From positions 372,001 to 436,000 of the forward strand of contig JAWHQI010000258.1 in assembly GCA_033032865.1 (NCBI GenBank): 64,000 bases of DNA, read 5' to 3'. Both the position numbers and the translations under genes were made by a program. Numbering within the stretch: position 1 is the first letter of the stretch; the number at the start of each line of letters is the position of its first letter. Below the pieces are notes generated by a model. The model ran no database searches, was not told the origin of the DNA, and worked only from the letters and a program-made list of their open reading frames with translations. This document shows, in pieces, positions 32,947 to 44,767 of this stretch. The DNA comes from Dactylorhiza incarnata. Lineage: Eukaryota; Streptophyta; Magnoliopsida; Asparagales; Orchidaceae.

Positions 32947-35900
32947 GTTTAGTTTCCATTTTCGGCAAACCGGCTTTTGCCTTGTTCGATACGGGTGCCT
33001 CGCACTCGTTCGTCTCGGCCAAGTTTATCGAAGACCTAGACCAAGTCAAGCACCTCAAAAGCGACTATAGGAGAGTGAGATTTCCGGACGGATCAGAGGT
33101 CTTAACAAATTTAGCATGCCTAATAAGTCTGGAGATTGGGGGAAGACTGTTCGAAGTCCCGGCAACTGTTCTGAAGATGAGGGATTACGACCTGATCCTG
33201 GGCATGAGTTGGTTGTATGAGAACCGGGCAAGGATTGACTGCCCGGCAAGGCGGATCGTGCTAGAGCATAAAGACGGGGTTGTGGCATTCGAAGGTACTC
33301 AACTTACCTCTCGTCTCTTTTTATCGTCCATTCAGGCCGTCAAGGCCCACCTGCAGGGAGACGAGGTTTACCAGGTGCTCTTCGAGGCGACTGAAGTCAA
33401 GGACTCAGTGCCTAGTATCCCGGTAGTTCGAGATTTTGCGGATGTCTTTCCGGAGAAGCTTCCTGGGCTACCACCGCACCGCGAGAAGGATTTTCAGATT
33501 CAGCTGGTGCCAGGGGCCAAGCCGGTGTCCAAAGCTCCTTATCGGATGGCCCCGAAGGAGTTGGTAGAGTTTCGGAGCCAGCTGCAGGAGCTGGTGGAAG
33601 CCGGGTTCGTTAGGCCGAGTTCCTCACCTTGGGGAGCTCCGGTGTTATTTGTGAAGAAGAAGGATGGGACGCTCCGTCTGTGCATCGATTACAGAGCTCT
33701 GAATAGGCTGACGGTGCGGAACACGTACCCTCTGCCAAGGATAGACGAGCTCTTTGACCAGCTAGAGGGAGCCCACTGCTTCTCGAAGCTGGACTTGAGA
33801 TCGGGATATTATCAGCTAAGGATCCAAGAGGAGGACATCCCGAAGACGGCTTTCAGCAGCCGGTATGGATTGTACGAGTTCACGGTGATGCCGTTCGGGC
33901 TCACAAATGCACCTTCAGCATTTATGAGCTTGATGAATCGGGTGTTTGAGCCTTACCTCGACATCTTTGTCATAGTGTTCATCGACGACATCCTCATCTA
34001 CTCGAGGACGGAGGAGGAGCATGCGCAGCATTTGGCACTAACCTTGGGGAAGCTGCGGGAGCATCGGTTATATGCTAAGTTCAGTAAATGCCAGTTCTGG
34101 CTGAAGGAGGTGGCCTTCCTGGGCCACATCATCAGTGGAGCAGGCTTGGCAGTAGATCCAGCAAAGGTTCAGGCAGTACGGGACTGGCCGCCGCTGAAGA
34201 CGGCCACCGACGTAAGAAGTTTCTTGGGACTTGCCGGCTACTACCGGAAGTTCGTTCAGGGATTCTCTCAGATAGCCCTCCCGCTTACCGCTCTGACAAG
34301 AAAGGATGCTGTATTTTCTTGGACGCCGCAGTGCGAGACAGCTTTCCAGGAGCTGAAGGGTCGGCTCACTTCAGCTCCCATCCTTGCCCTTCCGTCGGGG
34401 AAGGAAGGATTTCAAGTGTATACGGATGCATCTTATCAGGGGATGGGTGCCGTTCTGATGCAGAACAGGCATGTGATAGCTTATGCCTCCCGCCAGTTGA
34501 AGGACCACGAGCGGAACTACCCAGTGCATGATTTGGAGATGGGAGCAGTCGTATTCGCTCTTAAGATCTGGCGACACTACCTCTATGGTGTCCACTGCGA
34601 CATATTCTCAGATCACAAAAATCTGAAGTATGTAGATACGCAGAAGGAGTTGAATATCCGACAAAGGCGATGGGTGGAGTTCTTATCAGATTACCAGTAT
34701 ACGATGCATTACCATCCAGGGAAGGCAAATGTAGTAGCAGACGCTCTGAGTAGGAGAGCTACCACATCAGGAGCAGAGCCTAAGCTGATGGCCATGGAGT
34801 TGGTGCAAATGTTCGAAGATATGCAGATCTCCCTGGTATCGGAAGATGATCCGGAGCTGTACAAGGAGTACCTAGCGGCGATTGGTGCCACATATGACAT
34901 TCGAGACCGCATCAGGGAAGGGCAGAGGCAGGATGCCAAGCTGGAGCCGATATTCAGAGCCTTGGAGGAAGGCTCAGCTGGAGATTATTCGATGAAGGAC
35001 GGCCTGTTGAGTTTTAGGGGTCGGGTGTATGTGCCGGCAGGAGATCAGATCCGGGAAGATATTATGGCAGAGGCTCACTGCAGTAAGTATTCAGTGCACC
35101 CGGGTATTACCAAGATGACGGCAGATCTGAAGAGGACCATGTACTGGCCGGGTATGAAGAGGGATATTATTTATTTTGTGACCCACTGCGAGACCTGCCA
35201 GCTTGTGAAGGCGGAGTGTCGGAACCCCGCAGGATTATTGCAGCCACTCCCAGTGCCGGAGTGGAAGTTCGACGATATAGCGATGGATTTTATTCATGGT
35301 CTCCCCCAATCCCGTACGGGGAATGACTCGATTTGGGTGATCGTCGACAGGCTGACGAAGGTGGCTAGATTCATTCCGATCAGGAAGGATGATTCAGTCA
35401 GAGTCTTGGTTCGAAAGTTTGTGGAGCAGTTTGTCCGTTATCATGGTGTGCCAAGGACGATAGTTTCCGACCGAGATGGACGTTTTACGTCAAGGGAGTG
35501 GAGAGCGGTGCAGGCCTATCTAGGCACCCGGTTGACCTTCGGTACAGCTTTTCACCCCCAGACAGACGGGCAAACGGAGCGCACCAATCGGACCTTGGAG
35601 GATCTTTTGCGTCTTTGCATTCTAGACCGTGGGGAGCCTTGGGAGAGACTGTTGCCGTTGGTCGAGTTCTCTTATAACAACAGTCACCAGGCTAGCATAG
35701 GCAGAGCACCTTACGAGGCATTATATGGACGGAGGTGCAGGACACCGTTATCTTGGATTCAGGATGAGGACCCCAAGGCTCTTGGCTCAGAGTTCGTGGA
35801 GGACACGGAGGCCCAGGTGAGGTTGATTCGAGATAGGATGCTGGAGGCCCAGAGCTGGCAGGCCAAGTATTACGATGCGCGTCATCGTATGGTAGAGTTC

Positions 35901-36365
35901 CAGGTGGGAGACCGGGTTTTCTTGAAGATACGTCCGATGCATGGAGTCTCGAGGGTTCGCGGCCGGAAGAAGCTCAGTCCAAGGTTTATGGGACCCTATA
36001 GGATCCTGGAGCGGATCGGCCCCTTGGCTTACAGACTGGAGCTACCGCCGGATTTGGAGGGACTGCATGACGTATTCCACGTCTCTTCACTTAGGAAGGC
36101 TTTACTTCGGCCTGAGCAGCAGGTGTCTACTTCTGAGGGGCCAGTAGCTACAGATCGATCGATTCACTTGGAGCCAGTTCGGATAGACGACACAGAGCTA
36201 CGAGTCTTGCGGCGCAAGAAGGTCCCACTGGTCAAGGTCCTGTGGAGGAATCATGGACAGGAAGAACATACTTGGGAGCCACTGGACTTGATGCAGCAAA
36301 AATATCCGCAGCTTTTTACGACAGGTACAACTTACTTTTCTGGGATGTTACAGTTTTTCCTCTAG
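32947..36365 (+). CDS. Tekay pol (protease-RT-RNaseH-integrase-chromodomain-like tail)
   Basis: One uninterrupted frame of about 1140 codons. Protease DTGASHSF at 32988; RT with FIDDILIY at 33979; RNase [12 protein letters not shown] at 34415; integrase H..H..C..C finger 35077-35205; D, D and E of the integrase near 35284, 35465 and 35578 ([18 protein letters not shown]). The tail at 36180-36330 ([15 protein letters not shown]) resembles the chromodomain-type C terminus that steers chromoviruses to marked heterochromatin. No stop or frameshift is seen and all catalytic residues are present. With the proposed 85-bp intron, gag and pol form one polyprotein. This copy may encode working enzymes even though its 3' LTR is cut. 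Confidence 0.9.
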
Positions 36366-36429
36366 TAGAAACCCCCATAGGCTTGTCTGAATTTCGGGGA
36401 CGAAATTTTTATTTTTATGTATTGGGATT

Positions 36430-37077
36430 TGTAACATCCCCCAAACTGCTAGACCCCTAAGTTGGTTTTGTCATGACTAAGCCATGACAAAACCATAGGA
36501 AGAGCCTTTTGACCTTGAGAACTTAGGAAAGGAGGAAGGAGCCACCTTGGTCTGCAAATAGCAATTCCCATCTTCCAAGCTTGGGATTGGAATCTAGTGC
36601 TTCAACTTAACCCTTGGACCCCACCTTAGTGTCCCTAACCCTTTAGGGGTCCCCTTAGGGCACCAAGGGCCCATTGAAGTCAACCTAAGAGACCAATTTG
36701 ACCAAAGTCAACATACACCCTCAAATTGGTCAAAGTAGCCCATTTAGAGCCAATCAACCCCCACCATGTCAAATTGATCACACTCCTAGGTTTATAATAC
36801 CATTATAGACCTAATGGACCCAAAAGCCCCATCATGGGACCCCCAGGGGTGCAAATTGACCAAAATGCCCTTTTTAGGTCAAAATGACCTTTCTTCTCAA
36901 AGTACCCCAATTGACCTTCACCACATTAAATTGACCTCACCCCTAGGGCTATCATGTCATAGGGGAGCTAGTGGACCAAAAAGCCCCATGACCAAGTCAA
37001 CCCTAGGGCTCAATTTGACCAAAGTCAAATTAGCCTATTTTGGTCAAATCACCTTAGATTGGGTCAACCAAGAACCA
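36430..37077 (+). repeat. Truncated 3' LTR of the Tekay element
   Basis: Looks identical to 26169-26816, then stops. About 4.7 kb of LTR is missing. It is preceded by the ATTTCGGGGACGAAATTT stretch usual near the 3' LTR of this group. Confidence 0.9.
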
Positions 37078-37087
37078 AGTGCACTTT

Positions 37088-37759
37088 TTATAACAGTCCT
37101 GGCCCAGCCTGACCCGGGCCCCTGGCACCAGAACTGCCGGCACCTGAAGGGTCTAGCCTGACCCGGGCCCCTAGCCCCCTTCAGGTTAAGCCTGACCCCA
37201 ACAACTGGTCAACAACAAGCCTGCAGGCCGTGCACCCCAACCCCTCTCTGGCCCACCACAGGGCCCAGCGGGTTGTTGGAGACATATAGTCTCCCTTCGG
37301 TGAGAAGTGAGCCAGTTAAGCGGCGGCACGTGGACTTCCCAGGAGGTCACCCATCCCAGAACTACTCCAGCCCGAGCACGCTTAACTATGGAGTACTTTC
37401 ACTTCTCATCACCAATTGAGCTGCAGCTCAGTTGGTGATGAGAAGTGAAAGTATTCCATAGTTAAGCGTGTTCGGGCTGGAGTAGTTCTGGGATGGGTGA
37501 CCTCCTGGGAAGTCCACGTGTCGCCGCTTAACTGGCTCACTTCTCACCGAAGGGAGACTATATGTCTCCAACAACCCGCTGGGCCCTGTGGTGGGCCAGA
37601 GAGGGGTTGGGGTGCACGGCCTGCAGGCTTGTTGTTGACCAGTTGTTGGGGTCAGGCTTAACCTGAAGGGGGCTAGGGGCCCGGGTCAGGCTAGACCCTT
37701 CAGGTGCCGGCAGTTCTGGTGCCAGGGGCCCGGGTCAGGCTGGGCCAGGACTGTTATAA
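37088..37759. repeat. 672-bp near-perfect palindrome carrying 5S rRNA promoter sequence
   Basis: Two inverted arms of 336 bp meet with no spacer at 37423/37424 (GAGCTGCAGCTC). Comparing the arms I find four mismatches, all transitions and all within ~105 bp of the centre, and no indels. Each arm contains the 3' two-thirds of plant 5S rRNA (GTTAAGCGTG box A-like, then GGGATGGGTGACCTCCTGG box C-like): plus strand at 37460-37520, minus strand at 37327-37387. 5S-bearing repeats of this length are known as Cassandra TRIM LTRs. An inverted LTR pair of such an element is my best guess; a 5S-derived SINE dimer is the alternative. The outer ends read TATAACAG and CTGTTATA. Confidence 0.85.
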
Positions 37760-37870
37760 TAAGCTCCCCGGGCTAACCTGCCCACCATCAATAACCTTCC
37801 GAGCCAAAAGCTCCCCGGGCTAACCTGCCCGTCATCAATAACCTTCCGAGCCATAAGCTCACCAGACTAA
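37760..37870. repeat. ~45-bp tandem repeat at the resumption of the solo LTR
   Basis: AAGCTCCCCGGGCTAACCTG..ATCAATAACCTTCCGAGCC occurs twice in a row and starts a third, diverged time. The plus-strand LTR has the corresponding stretch once near 30350-30395. This is a local expansion in the older LTR copy. Confidence 0.65.
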
Positions 37871-40800
37871 CTAGTCTGCTGCAACAGCCACCGAGCCCAC
37901 CGCTCGGACAACCAATCCAACTAAACTTCTGAAACCACAGGGTGTGGATGAGTGTGTTATTAGTTAATCTTGTACAATGTCTTACTCCTATGAGTTAGGG
38001 TTAGTCTTAGACTTCCCGAGGGTTTCCCTGTGAGGGGCTCGCTACGGTACTAGGAACCACTATGGGATGACACCCCAAAGTTCCCATTCCCAAGACACTT
38101 AATGTTATTAGATACTACCCATAAGAAACCCTCTTAACATTTCACCTGGTCTAAACCTAAGTGCTTTTTAGGCCTTAATAGACAAAAGACGATCTTTCGT
38201 CAATCCCAGGATGACCTACCCCAAGGGTGGCACCCCACCACCCTAGGACTCATCAAACCCTAATTAACTCCAGGTATCCTCACATAGTCATATGATCACC
38301 ATTAAACTCTCACATCTCCAATCAACATAATCCAATTCGGCCTACAACCCCAAAATTGCCAATTTGCTAAACGCAGACCATCCTCAACGCTTTGATGCTC
38401 ATGAAGGGGAGTACACTAAATACTCAATCCTATGATTCAACAATTTTATTGGAGGTCCATACTACATATTTAAGACCAAACCCAGAGTTTCATAATTTTC
38501 CAAATAATAATAGTATTTAAATCATTTTTCCCAAAATACCACTTCCTAAGGTTTGAACTGCAAGTATGCTTTCCTGACATCCAATGCCTGCCTAAATTTT
38601 TACATAAATAAAGGGTACCTAAAAATCAGTGGATATGAATTCTTAGGAAAAACCAGCAAGATTTACTATTTTTCAAAATTCCAAAACTCATTTATTACCA
38701 GTAAATTCCAAAGGAGGTACCCTCATATGATCTCCAAACCTTATGCAATTTAATACAGAGGTGATTAATACTAAAATATTCAGTCCTACAAAGTTTGACC
38801 ATGTTCCACAGAGGGTACATTTGTAATTCCCACAGAGGATATATTTGCAATTAATTCCAAAATGAACTAGAGGTGCCAAAAATATTAATCCAAAAATTAT
38901 GAGAAAAATACAGTGGGTACATATTGGTATGAAATGGCATCCAGCAAAGTTTCATGCAATTACAGAAATCTAACACCCTACAATTGATCATCCCAAAAAT
39001 TGCCAACATTATGAAATATTACAATTTGGACCTCCAAAAGTTTTCTCCTGGTTTGACAGAATTTTCCACGGATTAATAACATTAAAACTAAAATTGTGAC
39101 AGAAGATGGTTAAACATTAAGTGTTATTTCATCCTAAAATCCAAAACCCTAATTATTTGCAAATCTACCCAAGGGTTTATTACTTAGGATTGGCAACTCC
39201 AAATCCCTCCAAATTCTCACAGTAGCAATCTCTGGTCCCTAAGACCATCTCCCCAAAATTTCAAGTCAAACCATTGAGGTTTGACCCTTCTTCCTTCAAT
39301 AGCCTCTAATTGCACCCCATTAGGGTTTATCCTAGGGTTAGGGTCAAAACCTCTCCAAATCCACCCAAACTTCTTGTGGGGGTATTATATCACCCATAGA
39401 ACTCAGAGGAATCTACTTCACTCCTCTCCAAGGACAATCACCCCTATGTCCTTCACAACCCCAAATTCCACTCCATAGGGATCAACCCTACGGCCTTGAG
39501 CAAAACAACTCCAATGCTCACAAATCTTCCTCATGGGGTTTCAAATTGATCCCACTGACCTTTCCAAGAAGACTCAAGTCTCTATGAACCCATTTGGCCA
39601 ATGGATCACTACTTGACTAAATGCACCCCAAGGTGCTCCAACCCCAAGCCCTAGGGCAAACCAACTCCCCATGGCCCCATAACTCTCTTGGAGGTGATTT
39701 GGGTGATATTAGGGCAGTGGCCAAAATCCCACTCCAATTGGAGGTGGTTTGACCATGAAATGTCCCAAATAGCCCTTATTCACAAATTTCCCCTAAATGG
39801 ACAAATCTTTGGCCTAATGATTACCTAATCAAATGAACTCCAAATGAGTTGAGATTTTAACCAGGGGTTTATCATGACCCTAATAACACCCCACCAAAAT
39901 TTGGTGGTGATTGGAGGTCATTTGACCCTCCAAATAATTTATGCAAGGATTATTAAATTTCTACAAAAACTTTAGGAAAAAGTTCTCCAAAAATTCTCAT
40001 TTTCGGATATGTCTTAGATGTATATCAGAATAGCCTACACACCAAATTTCAAGTCATTTGGAGTTGTGGATTGGTGTGGGCATCCATTCAAAGTTCAGTC
40101 AAACTTTGCACTAAAATGGGTGCTGAGGTCAAACCAGGACTCCAAATGGGGTGAACCCAATTTTGTATGATCCTAGGGGTCAAGGCCTACAACTTTCATG
40201 TTGGGCACTTTTTCAGTAGAGGGCTCTATCTATTTTTAAAATTTAAAACCATTCACTACATAATAATATGAATAAAACAATTAAATAAAACATTAAAATA
40301 AAATAGGGTACTGTTCATCTTCCCCAACAGCCCGAAAATAATCAAAACAAGCCAATTCCTGTAGCTTTTTCTATGGCCGTTTCCCGGCCGCCCGACCACC
40401 TCCCTGGCCGGCCACCACCGCCACCACCTCCGTTGAGGTGGGGGCTATCGCCGGGCGGCAACACGGCCGCCGGAGGGGCGGTCTCCGGCGAACTCAAGGG
40501 GGCGATTTTCCATGGAAAATCTGGAATTTCAAGTCTCCGATCGGGCTCTTTTGAGCCCGATTTCTCACCTAATTCGATCTAAGATACTAGCACGAGTAAG
40601 GAGGAGGAGTATCGGACCTCATGTGGTGTGATTCGTGGCTCCGTTTGTCGGCCGCCATTGTTCCTCCTTGGAGCTTTGGGTGCCATGGAATCTCCTCCTC
40701 TGAGCACTGAAAGGGTCGGGAAAGTGGGGGTTTCAACTCCTTGAGAGCTTTTGAAGCTAATGGAGGCCTCAATTTAATGGGAGGAGGGCTCCATCAAGAG

Positions 40801-41894
40801 ATCACCAAGTGACCCCTCCTCTCCCCCATGGCCGGCCACCCTTATGCTTCCCCCTACCTTCAATTCCTCCAGAAAACTCCTGGAATTCCCTCCACATTCA
40901 TCAGGGGAGATGAAAGGGGACATCAATGGGGATTCCAAGGGGTGTATCCTCTTAATGGCCATGAATACCACCTTCTCTCTCCTCCAAAATTGGGTTTTTC
41001 TCTCTCCTACTCACCATGGCCGATTTTCCCTCTCTCTCCTGGGTTAATTATCAGTCAAGCATGCTGGTGGACCACTCAATTTGGGCTTAGCCCAAAGGGA
41101 TTGGGCTAGGTTTAAGAGATTTGACCTAATTTGGGCAAGTTTGACTTTTGGTCAAATTGACCAATTGGGTGACCCTAGGATGGGGCTTTTGGGTCCATTG
41201 GACTCCAAATTAGGTTTAGAAACTACTGGTGGGGTCAATTTGGTCACATGAGCCTTAGTTGACCCAATTTAAGCTGATTTGACCAAAATAGGCTAAGTTG
41301 ACTTTGGTCAATTCAAGCCCTAGGGTTGACCCAGTCATGGGGCTTTTTGGTCCACTGGGTCCCCTATGACATGATAACACTATGGGTAGGGTTAATTTAA
41401 TATGGTGATGGTCAATTTGGGTATTTAGTGAAGAATTGCCATTTTGACCTAACAAGGGCATTTTGGACAATTTGCACCATTGGGGGTCCCATGATGGGGC
41501 TTTTAGGTCTATTAGGTCTCTTATGATATTCTAGACCTAGATGAGTGATCAATTTGTCATGGTGAAGGTTAATTGGCTCTGAATAGGCTACTTTGACCAA
41601 TTTAGGGTTAGGGTTGACTTTGGTCAATTTGGCCTCTTTGGTTGACCCCAATGTGCCCTTGGTGCCCTAAGGGGGCCCCTAAAGGGTTAGGGATACTATG
41701 GTGGGGTCAATTGATCAAGTTGAGGCCCTAAAGTCCAACCCTAAGCTTGGTAATTGGAAATTGCTATTTGCAGTCCAAGGCACTTTCAACCCTAACTTGC
41801 CTAAGTTAAAGGGATTTCTACACTACCAAAGCCTTGTCATGACTTTGACAAAACAGAGTCACCTGGGGGGTCTAGCTGTCTGGAGGATGTTACA

Positions 41895-41948
41895 ACTTTA
41901 AGGAATTACATAAATATAAACATATTTTTATTATAAAATAATAATGAT
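41895..41948 (+). other. Short remainder of the Copia-B leader
   Basis: AT-rich sequence between the solo LTR and the next LTR fragment. No gene. Confidence 0.5.
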
Positions 41949-42528
41949 TGTACTACCCATATTCTTCGAGGGTAGGACCCGATTTAAGACACGTAGACAG
42001 AAGTCAAAGTCAAAAGTCGAAGTAGAAGCCAGGAGTCAAAGATAAAGGGAAACTCAGTCAGCAGGAACAGTAGAAGGCCTAGGTGAGTATGAGCATGCAT
42101 GTGCGAGCAGCCCCTCATACTCACCAAGGTGGACGACTATAGAAGATGCTCACCGAAGCCAGGCGAGATCCCCTCAATGTCGCATAGTCGCGGGGTTGGG
42201 TTGAGCTATAAATAAGACCCCCCTCCCCTTTTGTTTTCCTATAAATAGGACCCTAGGGGTACTAGGAACTGCACCTTTAACTGAGCTTTCAGAACCTCAT
42301 TTTCGAATACTTAGACCCGACATCCTTGACTGTCACACTTGATACTCACCAAGTCGGTGCCGTCCTCGTACCCTGTTCGACCATCTTTGGTTGTGGAGGG
42401 GAAGTCTCTTATGAGCTTCTGGGTACGTGGTGAGACCTCTATGAGGTCCTGTTGCTATTCTTTTAGCCCCTTCGTCGTTGCCCGTTAAGCCGTCAAGCCG
42501 GATCACTAGACGAGTAAACTCTTCTAGC
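41949..42528 (+). repeat. Diverged, 3'-truncated LTR of the Tat-derivative family
   Basis: Begins TGTACTACCCATATTCTTCG and follows the 13378-14037 LTR through the CTATAAATAGG box (about 42240) and the TTCTGGGTACGTGG region. It stops before the conserved GGTCAGGATTTTC end and runs straight into Copia-B gag sequence. It is an old relic. Confidence 0.75.
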
Positions 42529-43193
42529 GATAAGGCGGAGACAAGCACGCTTCTTGCGAAACTTGTTTCCATAAGGTACAAGGGTAAAGAGAATGTACGC
42601 GAATACATTATGGAATTATCCCTACTTGCTTCAAAACTAAAAACACTAAAGTTAGAGCTGTCGGAAGACCTGCTTGGGCATTTAGTTCTGATTTCTCTTC
42701 CTGCACAATTCAGTCAATTCAAGGTCAGTTATAACTGCAAAAAAGAGAAATGGTCTCTTAATGAGCTTATTTCATATTGTGTGCAAGAGGAGGATAGATT
42801 GAAGTAAAAATAGACTGATAATGCTTATATGGCAGTGTGTCTCTCAGACAAAGACCAGAAAAGAAAGAAAGGAAAACAAGCTGTAAGTGGACCTCCACAA
42901 AGGAAGCCACAAAAGGAACAGGATAAAGGTTTCACCTGTTTCTTTTGTCGGGGTGGTGGACATTAAAAGAAAGACTGTGTCAAATACCACGCCTAACGTG
43001 CTAAGAAGGGTACACTTCTTAATTTAGTTTGTTTTGAAATTAATTTAACTTATGTACTTAAACACACTTGTTGGATAGATTTTGGTGCTACTACTCACAT
43101 AAGTGTGTCTATGCAGGGTTGCCTGAGCTGCCGAAAGCCAAGTGATGATGCAAGATACATCTTTGTGGGCGATGCCAAATCAGTTGAAGTGTT
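42529..43193 (+). pseudogene. Copia-B gag-protease remnant
   Basis: Translation gives a UBN2-type gag segment (LLAKLVSIRYKGKENVREYI to VQEEDRLK, 42540-42804), a stop, then a knuckle-like FTCFFCRGGGH with a stop, and a protease-like CWIDFGATTHISV near 43070. The start of gag, the integrase and most of RT are missing here. At 43193 it is cut off and joined directly to LTR sequence. Confidence 0.75.
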
Positions 43194-43624
43194 AATTATG
43201 CATGTTAATAAGCTGTCATTAACATCGACCCAATTTAGGTGATCTAATTAATTTGGTCGATTACATTTCATATTGTATGAACAGTTTAAGTAATGTGTGG
43301 ATACCAGACGTCATTTACATTTATATGATGAGCTTAAATGTAAATGACCACATTAAGGTTTAGTTATAAATAGGTTATGGTCCCCGGGTCACAATGTATC
43401 ACATTCACTCTCATTTAGTTCTAGCATCCCATTGCTGGAGACAACTAAGGAGGAAGAGAAGGAGTTGTCTTCTTCGTCAGGACCTTGTAGACTTGGAAAA
43501 TCCGTGACCGCAATAATCCATCTCTACATGGATTCAGGTATGCTTCCGCTCATGTTTTTCCCGTCTCGATGTTTCGACTAGAGCAAATCCGTCTCCGTCA
43601 TGATCTCATGAATTTACCCCAACA
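43194..43624 (+). repeat. Copia-B LTR, 5' end missing
   Basis: Matches the LTR at 11979 from its TTAATTATGC..GTTAATAA segment to the ACCCCAACA end. The first ~35 bp are lost at the junction with the gag remnant. It is followed by CCTCTATCTTTT.., the same MITE-like flank that follows the LTRs ending at 45896 and 49339. Confidence 0.8.
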
Positions 43625-43729
43625 CCTCTATCTTTTAAAATTACATTTATCTCCTCTCCAAGTTTCCCCAGTTTATAAAAACATCCCTTTCGTTAGAAAT
43701 ATGGATCAAAAGACTCTTTTAGAACTATT

Positions 43730-44290
43730 ATGGCATTAGTAACACATTTTGATCTTGAGCTACATCAGATGGATGTTAAGACTGTGTTTCTCAATGACGA
43801 CATTGATGAGATGATCTACATGGTGCAACCAAATTACTTTGAGTCTGGAGACAAAAAACAAAAGGTTTGCAAATTAAAGAATTCCATCTATGAACTCAAA
43901 CAAGCGTCTCGACAGTGGTGTTTCAAATTTCATCAAGTAGTCATCTCTTTCAGTTTTGAGATGAATGTTGCAGATGATTGCATATACCATAGATTTAGTG
44001 AAAGTAAATATTTCTTCATGTTCTTATACGTGGATGACATCTTGCTTGCCAGTAATGATATAGATATACTGCATGAGACCAAGAAACTTCTTTCAAAGAA
44101 ATTTGAATTGAAAGATTTTGGTGTCGCCTCTTTTGTACTAGACATACAAATACACCGAGATCGCACTCGTGGTGTACTTGGGTTATTGCAGGAAAACTAT
44201 ATCGATAAGGTTCTCAAAAGATTTGACATGCATGATTGTAAGCCAGGAGATATCCCTGTGGCTAAGGGAGACAAATTTTGTCTCAATTAA
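43730..44290 (+). pseudogene. Copia-B RT fragment, copy 1 (YVDD retained)
   Basis: About 186 codons of Copia reverse transcriptase: FDLELHQMDVKTVFL, then SIYELKQASRQW, then the catalytic YVDD (FLYVDDILLASND). It ends at a TAA after DKFCLN. The fragment starts right after LTR-flank sequence, so it has no gag, integrase or start of pol. It is the only one of the RT fragments here with an intact YVDD. Confidence 0.85.
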
Positions 44291-44767
44291 TGCCCCAAAA
44301 TTAAAGCTGAGGAATTAGAGATGCACACTCCTCATATGAGTGTCATTCTACTAGAGGATATGTTATGTTAGTGAGAGTTTGTATTTTGAAGGTTATTTAT
44401 TGTATGGCATTTTATGATTATTATTCTGCAGAATAAAATATTTATTATTGCATTCTGAATTTAATTATTTTGATCTCACTAAAGTTAAAGTAGGACCAGT
44501 TGAAAATTGACATGTCAAGATCACATTACATGTAATTTTCATAGCACACATATACTTGATCTATGTCATTGATTGTGCACACATATGTCACCATTGATGA
44601 GTCTATCTACGATTATAGTAGCGAAAATCTCTTTGATCCTATGTTAGTACAATCATGGACTAAATTGGATTGAAATGTTTTCGAAAATGACAATAATTTT
44701 TGAGCTCACACAGTTATCATATAATACAATGTTAAGAATTTAACATATGTTAGCCCAAGTGAGAGAT
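44291..44767 (+). other. Copia-B 3' non-coding region
   Basis: AT-rich sequence between the RT fragment and the next LTR, ending in a purine run (AAGTGAGAGAT) that serves as polypurine tract. Copies recur at 46560-46830, 47480-47750 and 48400-48871. Confidence 0.7.

Larger units (their letters stand above)
26169..37758 (+). mobile_element. Tekay-type chromovirus with 5.4-kb LTRs, 3' LTR truncated
   Basis: A plus-strand Ty3/gypsy element inserted in the minus-strand solo LTR of its own family. 5' LTR 26169-31552, primer site 31555, gag-pol 31754-36365, 3' LTR from 36430. The first 648 bp of the two LTRs look identical by eye, so the insertion is recent. At 37077 the 3' LTR stops and a 672-bp palindrome follows. 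ATAAG lies on both outer flanks (26164-26168 and 37759-37763), consistent with a target duplication. Because the right LTR end is missing, how ATAAG survived is unexplained. Confidence 0.85.
13287..41894 (-). mobile_element. Tekay-type solo LTR on the minus strand, split by two insertions
   Basis: Three pieces (13287-13377, 25018-26168 and about 37759-41894) are collinear, in reverse complement, with the 5.38-kb 5' LTR at 26169-31552. Together they make one LTR of about 5.37 kb. It begins TGTAAGACCCC and ends ATGTTACA, the complements of the LTR end and start. The flanks GCTTT (13282-13286) and ACTTT (41895-41899) look like a 5-bp target duplication with one change. No internal region of this copy is present, so it is a solo LTR formed by LTR-LTR recombination. 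Confidence 0.85.

Noticed and set aside
37327..37520. Functional 5S rRNA genes
   Set aside because: Only the 3' two-thirds of 5S is recognisable, with base changes and no complete 120-bp gene or terminator in place. It is a retroelement-borne copy.
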